Assembly: GCA_002748835.1 (NCBI GenBank)
Contig: PDTL01000028.1
Location: 1-49,420, forward strand
Direction: 5' to 3'
Source of the DNA: Deltaproteobacteria bacterium
Lineage (GTDB): Bacteria; Desulfobacterota; Desulfobacteria; Desulfobacterales; GCA-2748835
Length of the DNA: 49,420 nucleotides
Shown: piece by piece, positions 34,222-42,510 of the stretch
Layout: each line of letters starts with the position of its first letter
Numbering within the stretch: the first letter of the stretch is position 1
Notes under the pieces: model-generated
Seen by the model: only the letters and a program-made list of their open reading frames with translations
Told to the model about the DNA's origin: nothing
Database searches by the model: none
Position numbers and translations under genes: made by a program

Positions 34222-34704
34222 ATGGTTTCGGATGTGGAAAAAGAGCTGATTTCGATCATTCAGGGGGATATGCCGGTCACAGAGCGCCCCTATCAGGCGA
34301 TCGCCGATCAAATGGGCATTTCGGAAGCGGAATGCCTGGACCTGATGAAGCAGCTGAATGAAAAAAATCTGATCCGGCGGTTCGGTGCAACCCTGCGGCA
34401 CCAGAAATCCGGCTTTGCAGCCAATGCCATGGTGGCCTGGCAGGTGCCGGAGGCGGATGTGGACCGGGTGGGGCAAATCATGGCCGGTTTCAAGGCCGTG
34501 ACTCACTGCTACCGGCGGAACCCGCAGCCGACCTGGCCTTACAACGTCTATACCATGGTGCACGCCCGTGATCCCGCGTCCTGCCGGGGGATTGTCCGGG
34601 AAATATCAGAAGCCACCGGCGTGGCTACCTATGAACTCCTGTTTAGTAAAAAAGAGCTGAAAAAGACCTCCATGCAGTACTTCAGGGAACGTATCGAATC
34701 TTAA
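34222..34704 (+). CDS. ahbB: Siroheme decarboxylase subunit (AhbB-like, Lrp/AsnC fold)
   Basis: A 160-residue protein with an N-terminal AsnC-type HTH (VEKELISIIQGDMPVTERPY onwards) and a C-terminal ferredoxin-like domain carrying THCYRRNPQPTWPYNVYTMVH, the pattern of AhbA/AhbB/NirDLGH proteins. These convert siroheme to 12,18-didecarboxysiroheme in the alternative heme pathway of sulfate reducers. The HCYRR segment with WPYN resembles AhbB more than AhbA. It usually pairs with a second subunit, which is not in the window. A plain Lrp regulator is the alternative. It starts 6 nt after mtnA. Confidence 0.75.
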   Translation: MVSDVEKELISIIQGDMPVTERPYQAIADQMGISEAECLDLMKQLNEKNLIRRFGATLRHQKSGFAANAMVAWQVPEADVDRVGQIMAGFKAVTHCYRRNPQPTWPYNVYTMVHARDPASCRGIVREISEATGVATYELLFSKKELKKTSMQYFRERIES

Positions 34705-34728
34705 CTGTTTTCTGCTCCCGGTGCGTTT

Positions 34729-35643
34729 TCAGCTCCGGGTGTTCAGCCAGTCTTTCCGATACGCTTCAACATAGTTCCTAAACGATTGGCACAGCGGAGA
34801 TTCGCTCCGATGCTTGTGCCGGGTTATATAGAAGGTCCGTTCCAGATCAACCCCCGCGAGGCCCAGACTTCGAAGAGACCCGCTTCGGACATCATCCCTG
34901 ACCGCAACCGCAGAAACGATAGAGACGCCGAGACCGTATTTAATGCCCTGAATGACGGAGGCGTTATTCCCCATTTCCGCGACCACCTTGAGCTTTTGCG
35001 CGTCGATGCCTGCCGCATCCAGACACTGATGGATCGACTTCAGGGTGCCGGATCCAGTTTCCCGGCTGATGAATGGTGCGTCCAGCAGTTCTTCGGGAGT
35101 GATGCGGGTCCGATTTGCCCAGGGGTGGTCTGGCGGCACGATGATGCGCATGTCATCTTGGATGAACGGTTCCTGTTGGATGCGTTTATCCTTGGTTTGC
35201 GCACCGACAAATCCCAGTTCCAAAACCCCTTCGGCAACCTGTTCAAGGATGTCGGCCGTGTCTCCGACTTTGAGTGATACCTGCACATCGGGAAAAGACT
35301 TGATGAAGCGCCCGACAATGGTCGGAAGCACATATCCGCCGGGAATGGTACTACCTCCCGCCTCCAGCCGTCCACGGATCTTTCCGTTGAACTGGGCCAT
35401 GACGGATTCGGTCTGATCCCGCAGATGGATCATTTTTCGAGCATGCTTGTAGAGAAGCGATCCGGATTTGGTGGGCACGGTTTTTCTGCCCAGCCGGTCA
35501 ATGAGAATGCAGCCGAAATGGTTTTCGAGATCCTTGATATGACTGCTGATGGTCGGCTGAGACAGGTGTACGGCTTTACCGGCTTTAGAAAAGCTTTTCA
35601 GTTCAACAACTTTGCAGAAAATAGTGAGTTGCCATAAATCCAT
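34729..35643 (-). CDS. LysR-family regulator, selenium-metabolism-associated type
   Basis: A 304-residue LysR regulator: HTH in residues 1-60 (MDLWQLTIFCKVVELKSFSK, VHLSQPTISSHIKDLE) and substrate domain at 90-295 with STIPGGYVLP. The N-terminus matches by memory the LysR group found beside selenium-metabolism genes in anaerobes and sulfate reducers. No selA, selB or selD lies in the window, so the link is by resemblance only. It converges on the siroheme decarboxylase gene with 24 nt between stops. Confidence 0.75.
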   Translation of the reverse strand: MDLWQLTIFCKVVELKSFSKAGKAVHLSQPTISSHIKDLENHFGCILIDRLGRKTVPTKSGSLLYKHARKMIHLRDQTESVMAQFNGKIRGRLEAGGSTIPGGYVLPTIVGRFIKSFPDVQVSLKVGDTADILEQVAEGVLELGFVGAQTKDKRIQQEPFIQDDMRIIVPPDHPWANRTRITPEELLDAPFISRETGSGTLKSIHQCLDAAGIDAQKLKVVAEMGNNASVIQGIKYGLGVSIVSAVAVRDDVRSGSLRSLGLAGVDLERTFYITRHKHRSESPLCQSFRNYVEAYRKDWLNTRS

Positions 35644-35838
35644 GGATCGAAAGTCCGTTCAGGGGTTCATGCACACGTATCCGGCAAAGGGCCGGACGAA
35701 CGTAGCTGCCACAGGAATCAGACGGAATGTCGCTGTTTCATGGGCGGATCGACGTTTCTGTATGATTCGGAACACAGGCGGTTGTTTTACCAGCAGAAAG
35801 AGGCGATGGAACGACCTGCGGGGTTTGGCCAAACGGAG

Positions 35839-36336
35839 TTATGCATTCTGTTTGACTTCTTTTATCCTTGCTTTCAGGCGTTCATTCACAATCGGGGGTA
35901 CCATGCCGGTGACATCACCGCCAAAAAACGCCACTTCCTTGATACCCGATGAGCTGGTGAAAATCCAGCGCATGCCGGTCATGAGAAACACGGTCTGAAT
36001 ATTCCTGTTCAGTCGCCTGTTCATCATCGCCATTTGAAATTCGTTTTCAAAATCGGAAACAGCCCGCATGCCCCGGAGAATGGCATGGGCGTTGCGTTTT
36101 TCAGCATAATCGACCAGAAATCCGTCAAAGGCATCCACCTCAATGCCATCCATATCCTTTAAACTGGCGCGGATCAGATCCAGCCGCTCCGGAACCGTGA
36201 ACAACGACGTCTTGGCCGGATTCTGGAGAATGGCAACAACAATCTTGTCAAAAATGCTTCGCCCCCGCTCGATGATATCGATGTGTCCGTTGGTGATGGG
36301 GTCAAATGAACCCGGGTAAATGGCGATTTTTTCCAT
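35839..36336 (-). CDS. coaD: Phosphopantetheine adenylyltransferase
   Basis: A 165-residue CoaD of standard length that adenylates 4'-phosphopantetheine to dephospho-CoA. The nucleotidyltransferase motif is YPGSFDPITNGHIDIIERG (TxGH-like), with LRGMRAVSDFENEFQMA, and FTSSSGIKEVAFFGGDV near the end. It is the last gene of a long co-directional run with rsmD upstream, a very common pairing. The downstream 35644-35838 (195 nt) holds no gene. Confidence 0.96.
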   Translation of the reverse strand: MEKIAIYPGSFDPITNGHIDIIERGRSIFDKIVVAILQNPAKTSLFTVPERLDLIRASLKDMDGIEVDAFDGFLVDYAEKRNAHAILRGMRAVSDFENEFQMAMMNRRLNRNIQTVFLMTGMRWIFTSSSGIKEVAFFGGDVTGMVPPIVNERLKARIKEVKQNA

Positions 36337-36399
36337 TTTTGTATCCTGCTTCAGGTGCCGGAGTCAATTTTATACAAAAGATTAACAAACGTGTAAGGT

Positions 36400-36954
36400 T
36401 TATATACTATACATGACAAAAGAGACAAGGGTTTTACTGTATTTTCTCTGATCATGGGGAAAAAAATAAGGGATTTCCTTCCATTCGCGTTCATCTGATG
36501 TATGCTCGATTACCAGAACCGCCTCCGGTGCAAGGCAGCTTGCGGCAGCCAGATGTTGAAGGGCCGGCCGGATCCAGCCTTTTCCGTAGGGCGGATCGAT
36601 AAAGACCAGAGAAAAAGGGGGGGCTTGATTTTTCAGACAGTTCAAATCCCGGACCACATCCCATTTTTTTACGGTGGCCCGATCTTCGACTCCGCAGCCG
36701 GCAATATTGCGTTTGATGGTCTTGATGGCAGCCGGCGCCCTGTCTATAAACAGTGCCTGTTTTGCGCCCCGGCTCAACGCTTCCAGTCCAAGGGCGCCAG
36801 TGCCGGCAAACAGATCCAGCACCACCGCCTCTCGTACCATATCCCGGAGAATGTTGAAAATTGATTCCCGGATCCGGTCTGAGGTGGGACGGGTCTCCAT
36901 ACCCGGAACGCTGTTGAGCGGCTTGCGCCTGCAGGCGCCGGCGATGATCCGCAT
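36400..36954 (-). CDS. rsmD: 16S rRNA guanine-966 N2-methyltransferase
   Basis: A 184-residue SAM methyltransferase that modifies G966 of 16S rRNA. It is recognised by MRIIAGACRRKPL, the RIRESIFNIL segment, the SAM motif VLDLFAGTGALGLEALSRGA, and catalytic DPPY in LVFIDPPYGKG. It lies 20 nt after ntrX and 63 nt before coaD on the same strand, so transcription is likely shared. Confidence 0.95.
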   Translation of the reverse strand: MRIIAGACRRKPLNSVPGMETRPTSDRIRESIFNILRDMVREAVVLDLFAGTGALGLEALSRGAKQALFIDRAPAAIKTIKRNIAGCGVEDRATVKKWDVVRDLNCLKNQAPPFSLVFIDPPYGKGWIRPALQHLAAASCLAPEAVLVIEHTSDEREWKEIPYFFPHDQRKYSKTLVSFVMYSI

Positions 36955-36974
36955 TTTGTTAGCCTTCCTTTACG

Positions 36975-38321
36975 CTATTCCGGTAACAGGGACCGGAGCG
37001 TGTCCTCTGAAACGCCGGTGGCTTTTGCGGTCAGGTTCAGATCTCCGGAGTGAGCAGCCAGCTGGTACCGGGCATAGCGGGCTTCAAATGCCGCCACAGC
37101 ATCGCCCAGGGGTCGAATCTGAAAGCAGGCCGTCAGGTCATCCGTCGAGGCGTCGTTTCCGGAAAACAGATTATGGGGAAGATCCCGGACCGAGAGCGTT
37201 GGTGCATCTGTCATGACCGCCAGCCGTTCCATGAGGTTTTTCAACTCCCGCACATTCCCCGGCCATGAATAATCCGCCAGGCAAGCTTCTGCTTCCTCGG
37301 TCAAGGTCTTGGCGGGAAGACCTGAGCGTTTGGCAAACTGGTTTAAAAAAATCGATGCAAGGATGGGGATATCCGCTTTCCGTTCCCGGAGCGGGGGCAC
37401 CGTGATGGGCACCACATTGAGCCGATAAAAGAGATCTTCCCTAAAATGACCGGCCGCAATGCGGGATTCCAGGTGATGGCGGGTGGCTGCAATGACCCGG
37501 ACATCCGTTTTAAACTCCCGGGAACCGCCCACCCGGCGGAAGGTGCCGTCTTCGAGGACTCGAAGGAGCTTGGCCTGGCTGCTTAAACTGAGTTCCCCGA
37601 TTTCATCGAAAAACAGGGTGCCGCCTTCGGCCAGCTCGAATTTGCCCCGCATTTTTGCTGTGGCCTCGGTAAAAGCCCCCTTTTCATGGCCGAACAGCTC
37701 GCTTTCCATCAGGTGATCAGGGATCTCTGCGCAGTTAACGGTTATCAGTGGGGATTCCGCCCGGGGGCTGAGTTGATGGATATTTCGGGAGACGAGCTCT
37801 TTTCCAGTGCCATGCTCGCCGGAAATGAGAATCGCCGATTCACTGGGTCCCGCCTGAATCACCTGGAGCTTCAGCATCTCGATGGCCGGGCTCATGCCGT
37901 CAATGGCGTGCCTGGCAATGGCGCGGGTCCGTAAGTAACGGTTCTCTTCCTGAAGTTTCCGAAAGTTCAGTGCATTACTGATGGCCACCACCACTTTGTC
38001 AAAGGAGATGGGCTTTTCAATGAAATCATAGGCGCCGAACTTAATGGTGTTCACAGCGGTTTCAATGGTACCATGGCCCGTGATCATGATCACGGGCAAC
38101 AAGGGGGTGATCTTTTTGATTTCCTTCAAGGTCTCCACACCGTCGAATCCGGGCATCCAGATGTCAAGAAGAACAAGATCCGGTGCTCCGGATTCAATGG
38201 TTTTCAAGGCTTCATAGCCGTTTCCGGCTGTAAGCACCTCGAACCCCTCGTCCGAGAGAAGGCCGCCAAGGGACTGTAAAATGGAAACTTCGTCGTCCAC
38301 CACCAAAATGGTTGGGTACAT
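36975..38321 (-). CDS. ntrX: NtrX-type response regulator with AAA+ domain
   Basis: A 448-residue regulator: receiver (1-120, phospho-Asp53 in LVLLDIWMPG, Lys in FIEKPI), AAA+ domain (about 140-380; Walker A GEHGTGKE at 168-175, Walker B TLFFDEIGE near 235-243), then a Fis-like helix-turn-helix. Two oddities stand out. The sigma-54 contact loop reads GAFTEA (215-220) instead of GAFTGA. The HTH (DLNLTAKATGVSEDTLRSLLPE, last part) ends abruptly, shorter than usual. It may therefore not activate sigma-54 promoters in the standard way. It directly follows its kinase ntrY. Confidence 0.88.
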   Translation of the reverse strand: MYPTILVVDDEVSILQSLGGLLSDEGFEVLTAGNGYEALKTIESGAPDLVLLDIWMPGFDGVETLKEIKKITPLLPVIMITGHGTIETAVNTIKFGAYDFIEKPISFDKVVVAISNALNFRKLQEENRYLRTRAIARHAIDGMSPAIEMLKLQVIQAGPSESAILISGEHGTGKELVSRNIHQLSPRAESPLITVNCAEIPDHLMESELFGHEKGAFTEATAKMRGKFELAEGGTLFFDEIGELSLSSQAKLLRVLEDGTFRRVGGSREFKTDVRVIAATRHHLESRIAAGHFREDLFYRLNVVPITVPPLRERKADIPILASIFLNQFAKRSGLPAKTLTEEAEACLADYSWPGNVRELKNLMERLAVMTDAPTLSVRDLPHNLFSGNDASTDDLTACFQIRPLGDAVAAFEARYARYQLAAHSGDLNLTAKATGVSEDTLRSLLPE

Positions 38322-38328
38322 GGTCGGG

Positions 38329-40656
38329 CTATCCTTTGTCTAAACGGTTTGAGGAAAGCGATTCCGTGGGCAGTTCCGTCGTACTGCGGCCATCAGCGCC
38401 TGCAACCGGGGGCGCTACGGGAAACTCCAGGGTAAAACAGGCGCCCTGGGGCAGATTGTCGGAGACGGAGAGGGTTCCCCTGTGGTCGGTAACAATGGAG
38501 CTGACAATGGCCAGCCCCAATCCCATTCCCGAGGTCTTGGTCGAAAAATAAGGCTCAAAGAGACGGTTTTTTTCCGCGTCCGGTATCCCTTTACCGGTGT
38601 CGGCAATCTCTAACCGGACCCGTCGTGCTTCCGGGCAATAGCTGAGTTGGAGGGTGATGGTGCCATGGTTTTTAATCGCGGCAATAGCATTGTCAATCAG
38701 ATTGATCATGGCCTGCTTCATTTGCTGACGATCCAGGTAGAGAATGGGGATATTCGTTCCCAGGCGGGCCTTAAACCGGATGTTGGGGTGGCCTTCGCGG
38801 TACAGGGCCACCGATTCTTCCACGATGTCGGAAATGCTGCAGGGTTTGGGGTCGGCTGTGGGGAATCTGGCAAATGCGGCAAATTCGTTCACCAGATTCC
38901 GGATCAGGTCCACGTGGTCGATGATGGTCCGTGTACATTCCTCAAACACCGGGTCGGCGATATGGGGACCGTATTTACGCTTCAGGCGCTGGGCAGACAG
39001 GGATATGGGTGTCAGAGGATTTTTGACCTCATGGGCGATTCGTCGGGCCACTTCCCGCCAGGCAGCCATGCGCTGGGCTCTTTCCAACTCGGTCAGATCA
39101 TCGAACACCAGTACGGCACCCAGGGGATTCCCCACCTCGTCCCTGAGCCGGTTGTAATGGACGGCCAGACTCCGGTGGCGATTGTCCACAGACAGGGTAA
39201 TGCCGAACATGGCCTCGTCGTTTTCTGAATAGATGGCGGCCATGAGACGATCCATGGCATCGGTCTGCTGATCGGTCAGCAGCTCGTGAAGTGCCTTGCC
39301 CTGAGCTTCCGCGCTGGTCAAACCCAGCATTTTTTCCGCAGACGTATTGATGGTGGTCACCCGGGCGTCCGGGTCAATGGAGACCACGCCGGTGGAGACG
39401 TTTTTCAGCACGGTCTCCATGTACCGCCGACGTTCTTCGATCTCCTGGTTCTGGTGATGAAGCATGCGGGTGGACAGGCTCAGCTGTTCCCGGCTGATAC
39501 CCAGATCTCGGGTCATTCGGTTGAAGGATTCCACCAGGATACCGATTTCATCATCTCCGCCAGAGTCGATGTGTACACTCAAATCTCCTTCCGCAACGCG
39601 CCGGGTCCCCTCAGCCAGGTCCATGATGGGGATGGTGATGGATTTGGCGATATAAAACGCAAACATCACCGCAGAGAAGACCACGAGCAGCCCCACAATA
39701 GAGAGCGCAATATAGTACGTGATCTGGACCGGTCGTTTGAGCAGTTTCACCTGCTGGTACTCTCCGTAACCCCGGGAAAGGGAAGCCAGGTTTCCGGCCA
39801 GATCTGCCGGCAGCATGACAGAAATCACAAGATATCCCTGGACCGCCTGAAGCGGCGCATGAAAGGGAATCGTGCCGATTGTCCGGACCAGTTCGCCATC
39901 GGGAACCGAATAGATCTCGGTAAATACGGGAACCGACGCATCGTAGCGTTCCAGGGCTCCGTCTTCGATGGGCGTAAACGCGTCCGGAGCGATTGTGTCT
40001 TCCATGGCATAGGCCAGCCGAGGGAAAACGCCGTCTGTATCCGGACCATGGTAGACCTCGACACCGTCCAGGTTAAAGGCGCGCTGCATCACCTGGACGT
40101 AATTGGCAAGCCGGGTTTCATTTCCCGGACTGAGCAGCTGCCGTGACTGGATCTGAAAGGCGGCCCGATCAATGAAGAATTGATTCCGGACCTCCATCTG
40201 TTCATAGAGACTACGGCCCACAGCCAGTGAATTCTGAAGGGCCTGGTCTACAGGCGCATTGAACCAGAAGGCAAGACTCGTGGAGATGAAGTAGACGGAA
40301 AAAATAAAGAGCACCACTGCCGGCAGCAGGGTAAGCGAGACAAAGGCGACCAGCAGCTTGGTTCTGAGCCGCGCCCCGGCAACTTTTCGGCGCCGGTCGA
40401 AATAGAGCTTTACCACATTCCGGAACACCAGAAAGATTAGCAGCAGCAATAGCAACAAATTGATATTAATCAGGATAAAAAGGAGGATGGTACTGGAGAT
40501 GGGGATATCGGCACCAAAATTACTGATGCGGGTCTCAATAAAGGTCAGCGCGCTTACGGCAATCATCAGAAAGATAATGATGATCACTTCCCGCCGTCGA
40601 CGGTTCTGCTCACTGTCTGACCGGGGAGACGGAACGGAGGAAAAGAGCATATGCAT
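38329..40656 (-). CDS. ntrY: NtrY-type membrane sensor histidine kinase
   Basis: A 775-residue kinase. N-terminal membrane segments lie near 22-40, 48-75 and 95-120 (long Leu/Ile stretches), with a periplasmic sensor region and a fourth segment at about 320-345. HAMP, PAS and kinase domains follow. The His box is AWREVARRIAHEVKNPLTPISLSAQ, the N-box LIDNAIAAI, and G boxes DTGKGIPD and GMGLGLAIV. The start is placed at 40656, two bases after the DUF4390 stop; an ATG at 40650 is possible. The partner regulator begins 7 nt after its end. Signal sensed is unknown. Confidence 0.92.
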   Translation of the reverse strand: MHMLFSSVPSPRSDSEQNRRRREVIIIIFLMIAVSALTFIETRISNFGADIPISSTILLFILININLLLLLLLIFLVFRNVVKLYFDRRRKVAGARLRTKLLVAFVSLTLLPAVVLFIFSVYFISTSLAFWFNAPVDQALQNSLAVGRSLYEQMEVRNQFFIDRAAFQIQSRQLLSPGNETRLANYVQVMQRAFNLDGVEVYHGPDTDGVFPRLAYAMEDTIAPDAFTPIEDGALERYDASVPVFTEIYSVPDGELVRTIGTIPFHAPLQAVQGYLVISVMLPADLAGNLASLSRGYGEYQQVKLLKRPVQITYYIALSIVGLLVVFSAVMFAFYIAKSITIPIMDLAEGTRRVAEGDLSVHIDSGGDDEIGILVESFNRMTRDLGISREQLSLSTRMLHHQNQEIEERRRYMETVLKNVSTGVVSIDPDARVTTINTSAEKMLGLTSAEAQGKALHELLTDQQTDAMDRLMAAIYSENDEAMFGITLSVDNRHRSLAVHYNRLRDEVGNPLGAVLVFDDLTELERAQRMAAWREVARRIAHEVKNPLTPISLSAQRLKRKYGPHIADPVFEECTRTIIDHVDLIRNLVNEFAAFARFPTADPKPCSISDIVEESVALYREGHPNIRFKARLGTNIPILYLDRQQMKQAMINLIDNAIAAIKNHGTITLQLSYCPEARRVRLEIADTGKGIPDAEKNRLFEPYFSTKTSGMGLGLAIVSSIVTDHRGTLSVSDNLPQGACFTLEFPVAPPVAGADGRSTTELPTESLSSNRLDKG

Positions 40657-40658
40657 AC

Positions 40659-41219
40659 TCAATATGTGAATTCGATGCGCTTCCACTTGGTCTCAAAGTC
40701 CCACAGCGCCATGAAGATAAGCACCTGATGAAGCCTCAGGGGAAGGGTGCGTTTGTTAAGCTCCGCTTTGGCACTGATGGTGTATCGTTTTCCTTTCTTC
40801 ATGACATCCAAGTCGGAAATCGTCAGACCTTTGACATGGGTCATAAGGATACGTGCAGCTTCATAATCATCGGTGATCAGCGGAGGTTCTTCATCCCAGG
40901 AACGGTTGACTGTATATTTCTTTTTGATGGGGTCATATGTGATGGTGTGAACCACTTCCACTGCCGCCAGTTTTTTATCCATCCAGAGCTTGCGCACCTG
41001 GTGCAGGGAGATGAAAAACGAAAACGTGGTGGGAACACCGGACTGAATGGCATTGTCAATGCGGTTGATGAACGCACCGGTAACATCCAGATCAACGGCC
41101 AGCGTTTCATCCGTATACTGAATGGTCATATTGTTGATGCGGGCTTTTTCATCCGCAAACACCGGGGAGGCAACCCCTGTCAGCATGAGCGCAAGAAACA
41201 GGAAAAAGAAATTTTTCAT
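40659..41219 (-). CDS. Secreted DUF4390 protein
   Basis: A 186-residue protein with a signal peptide (residues 1-22, ending SPVFA) and a single predicted beta-rich domain. It is recognised as DUF4390 by its size and its position before an NtrYX pair, plus motifs FSFFISLHQVRKLWMDK and RTLPLRLHQVLIFMALWDFETKW. Function unknown. A role as a periplasmic partner of NtrY is possible, given the 2-nt spacing. The AT-rich 41220-41438 upstream probably holds the promoter. Confidence 0.82.
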   Translation of the reverse strand: MKNFFFLFLALMLTGVASPVFADEKARINNMTIQYTDETLAVDLDVTGAFINRIDNAIQSGVPTTFSFFISLHQVRKLWMDKKLAAVEVVHTITYDPIKKKYTVNRSWDEEPPLITDDYEAARILMTHVKGLTISDLDVMKKGKRYTISAKAELNKRTLPLRLHQVLIFMALWDFETKWKRIEFTY

Positions 41220-41438
41220 ATAGTATGTACCCTAGGAACGCCCGTTTCGCTGCGCGGGTCGGCGCAGATTGAGTTAGATTGATTTTATAAACAATTATTA
41301 TAAGTTATAATTGAATATCTGTCATCAGGCAAGGAGTTTTCAAGAAAAAGTAACATGCTTGCTGAACGGTGGTGTAGAGAATCTCCACAGGTAGGGTTTT
41401 TATCATTTTGAAAATAAAGACAATTTAAAAATAAAGCC

Positions 41439-42302
41439 TCAGAGCAGCCGTGCTTCCCAGATGGATTTATTTTCGAACAAGGCCTTGAGCAGGGTATGGT
41501 TGAAGGCATGCCCGGACTTGACCGTGATCACATGGGCCTTCAGGGGAAGGCCCATGAGGGAAAAATCTCCGATGCAGTCCAGAAGTTTGTGGCGGACAAA
41601 TTCATCGTCAAATCGAAGTCCTTCGGGATTCATGAGGGCCTCTCCGTCAATGGCAATGCCGCTATCTAATGTGGCGCCCCGGGCAAGGCCGATGAGCTTT
41701 AAGTGTTCCAGTTCATGATAAAAGCCAAAGGTCCGGGCACCCGCTATCTCGTTTGAAAACGTTTCACCTGTAATATCAACAGACAGCGACTGCTTCCCGA
41801 TCACCGGGCTGGGGAATTCGATGGTGCAGGTAATCTTGTAACCGTCATACGGTTCAATGGAGACGGATTTGTCGCCTTCGGCAAGATGGAGGGGTTCTTT
41901 CAGAATCAGGTAGCACCGGGGCGCGTCCTGGGTCACCTCGCCAGCGTCTGCGATCATGTCCGCATACCGAAGCGCGCTGCCGTCCAGAATGGGCATTTCA
42001 TAGGCATCGATTTCCACCCGGGCATTGTCGATTCCCATCCCGCTGAACGCGGCCATGAGATGCTCGATGGTAGAAACAATGACCCCGTTTTCACCGATAA
42101 CCGTGGCCATGCTCGTATCAATCACCTTGTGGAAAATGGCCGGAATCGACGGCGCATCCGGCAGATCCGTGCGGACAAAGACAATGCCGTGATTGGTAGA
42201 GGCCGGCTTCAGGGTCAGGTTTACGGGTTTGCCCGAGTGCACACCGACACCGCTGCAGCTGACGGCTTTTCCAAGTGTTCGCTGGTGTTGGGGAAAGGTC
42301 AT
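41439..42302 (-). CDS. lpxC: UDP-3-O-acyl-N-acetylglucosamine deacetylase
   Basis: A 287-residue zinc deacetylase, the committed step of lipid A synthesis, which fits a Gram-negative outer membrane. Zinc His in STIEHLMAAFSG, later ligands in FVRHKLLDCIGD, and catalytic His in KSGHAFNHTLLKAL. The N-terminus QRTLGKAVSCSGVGVHSGKPV is typical. It is slightly shorter than the usual 300-310 residues at the C-terminus. It is divergent from comM and lies 219 nt upstream of the DUF4390-ntrYX genes. Confidence 0.95.
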   Translation of the reverse strand: MTFPQHQRTLGKAVSCSGVGVHSGKPVNLTLKPASTNHGIVFVRTDLPDAPSIPAIFHKVIDTSMATVIGENGVIVSTIEHLMAAFSGMGIDNARVEIDAYEMPILDGSALRYADMIADAGEVTQDAPRCYLILKEPLHLAEGDKSVSIEPYDGYKITCTIEFPSPVIGKQSLSVDITGETFSNEIAGARTFGFYHELEHLKLIGLARGATLDSGIAIDGEALMNPEGLRFDDEFVRHKLLDCIGDFSLMGLPLKAHVITVKSGHAFNHTLLKALFENKSIWEARLL

Positions 42303-42428
42303 TCACTCATCCTTATCAAGGCGCGCATGCATGAACGGTTTGCATTTCCGGTCTGGACGTGTCATTTCAGATGGTATACATCTTAACGATGGCTTTGATC
42401 ATCTTAACACCGTGTCCGAATGCCGGCT

Positions 42429-42473
42429 AGCTTTACACTCCTGTATAATCTCAATCACGCAAAATGTAAAGCT
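42429..42473 (+). promoter_or_regulatory. Candidate comM promoter region with inverted repeat
   Basis: A perfect TATAAT (42443-42448 area) lies between the arms of a perfect 9-bp inverted repeat, AGCTTTACA (42429-42437) and TGTAAAGCT (42465-42473). The region is 40-80 nt before comM and in the divergent lpxC/comM gap. No good -35 was found. Confidence 0.4.
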
Positions 42474-42510
42474 GTCCCGCCGTATCGGGCGTCAATGAAG
42501 GGAAAATACC

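Noticed and set aside
33379..34563. A 394-codon minus-strand frame opposite mtnA and the siroheme decarboxylase gene
   Set aside because: Both plus-strand genes have conserved catalytic motifs. The antisense translation is Gly/His/Arg-rich and matches nothing.
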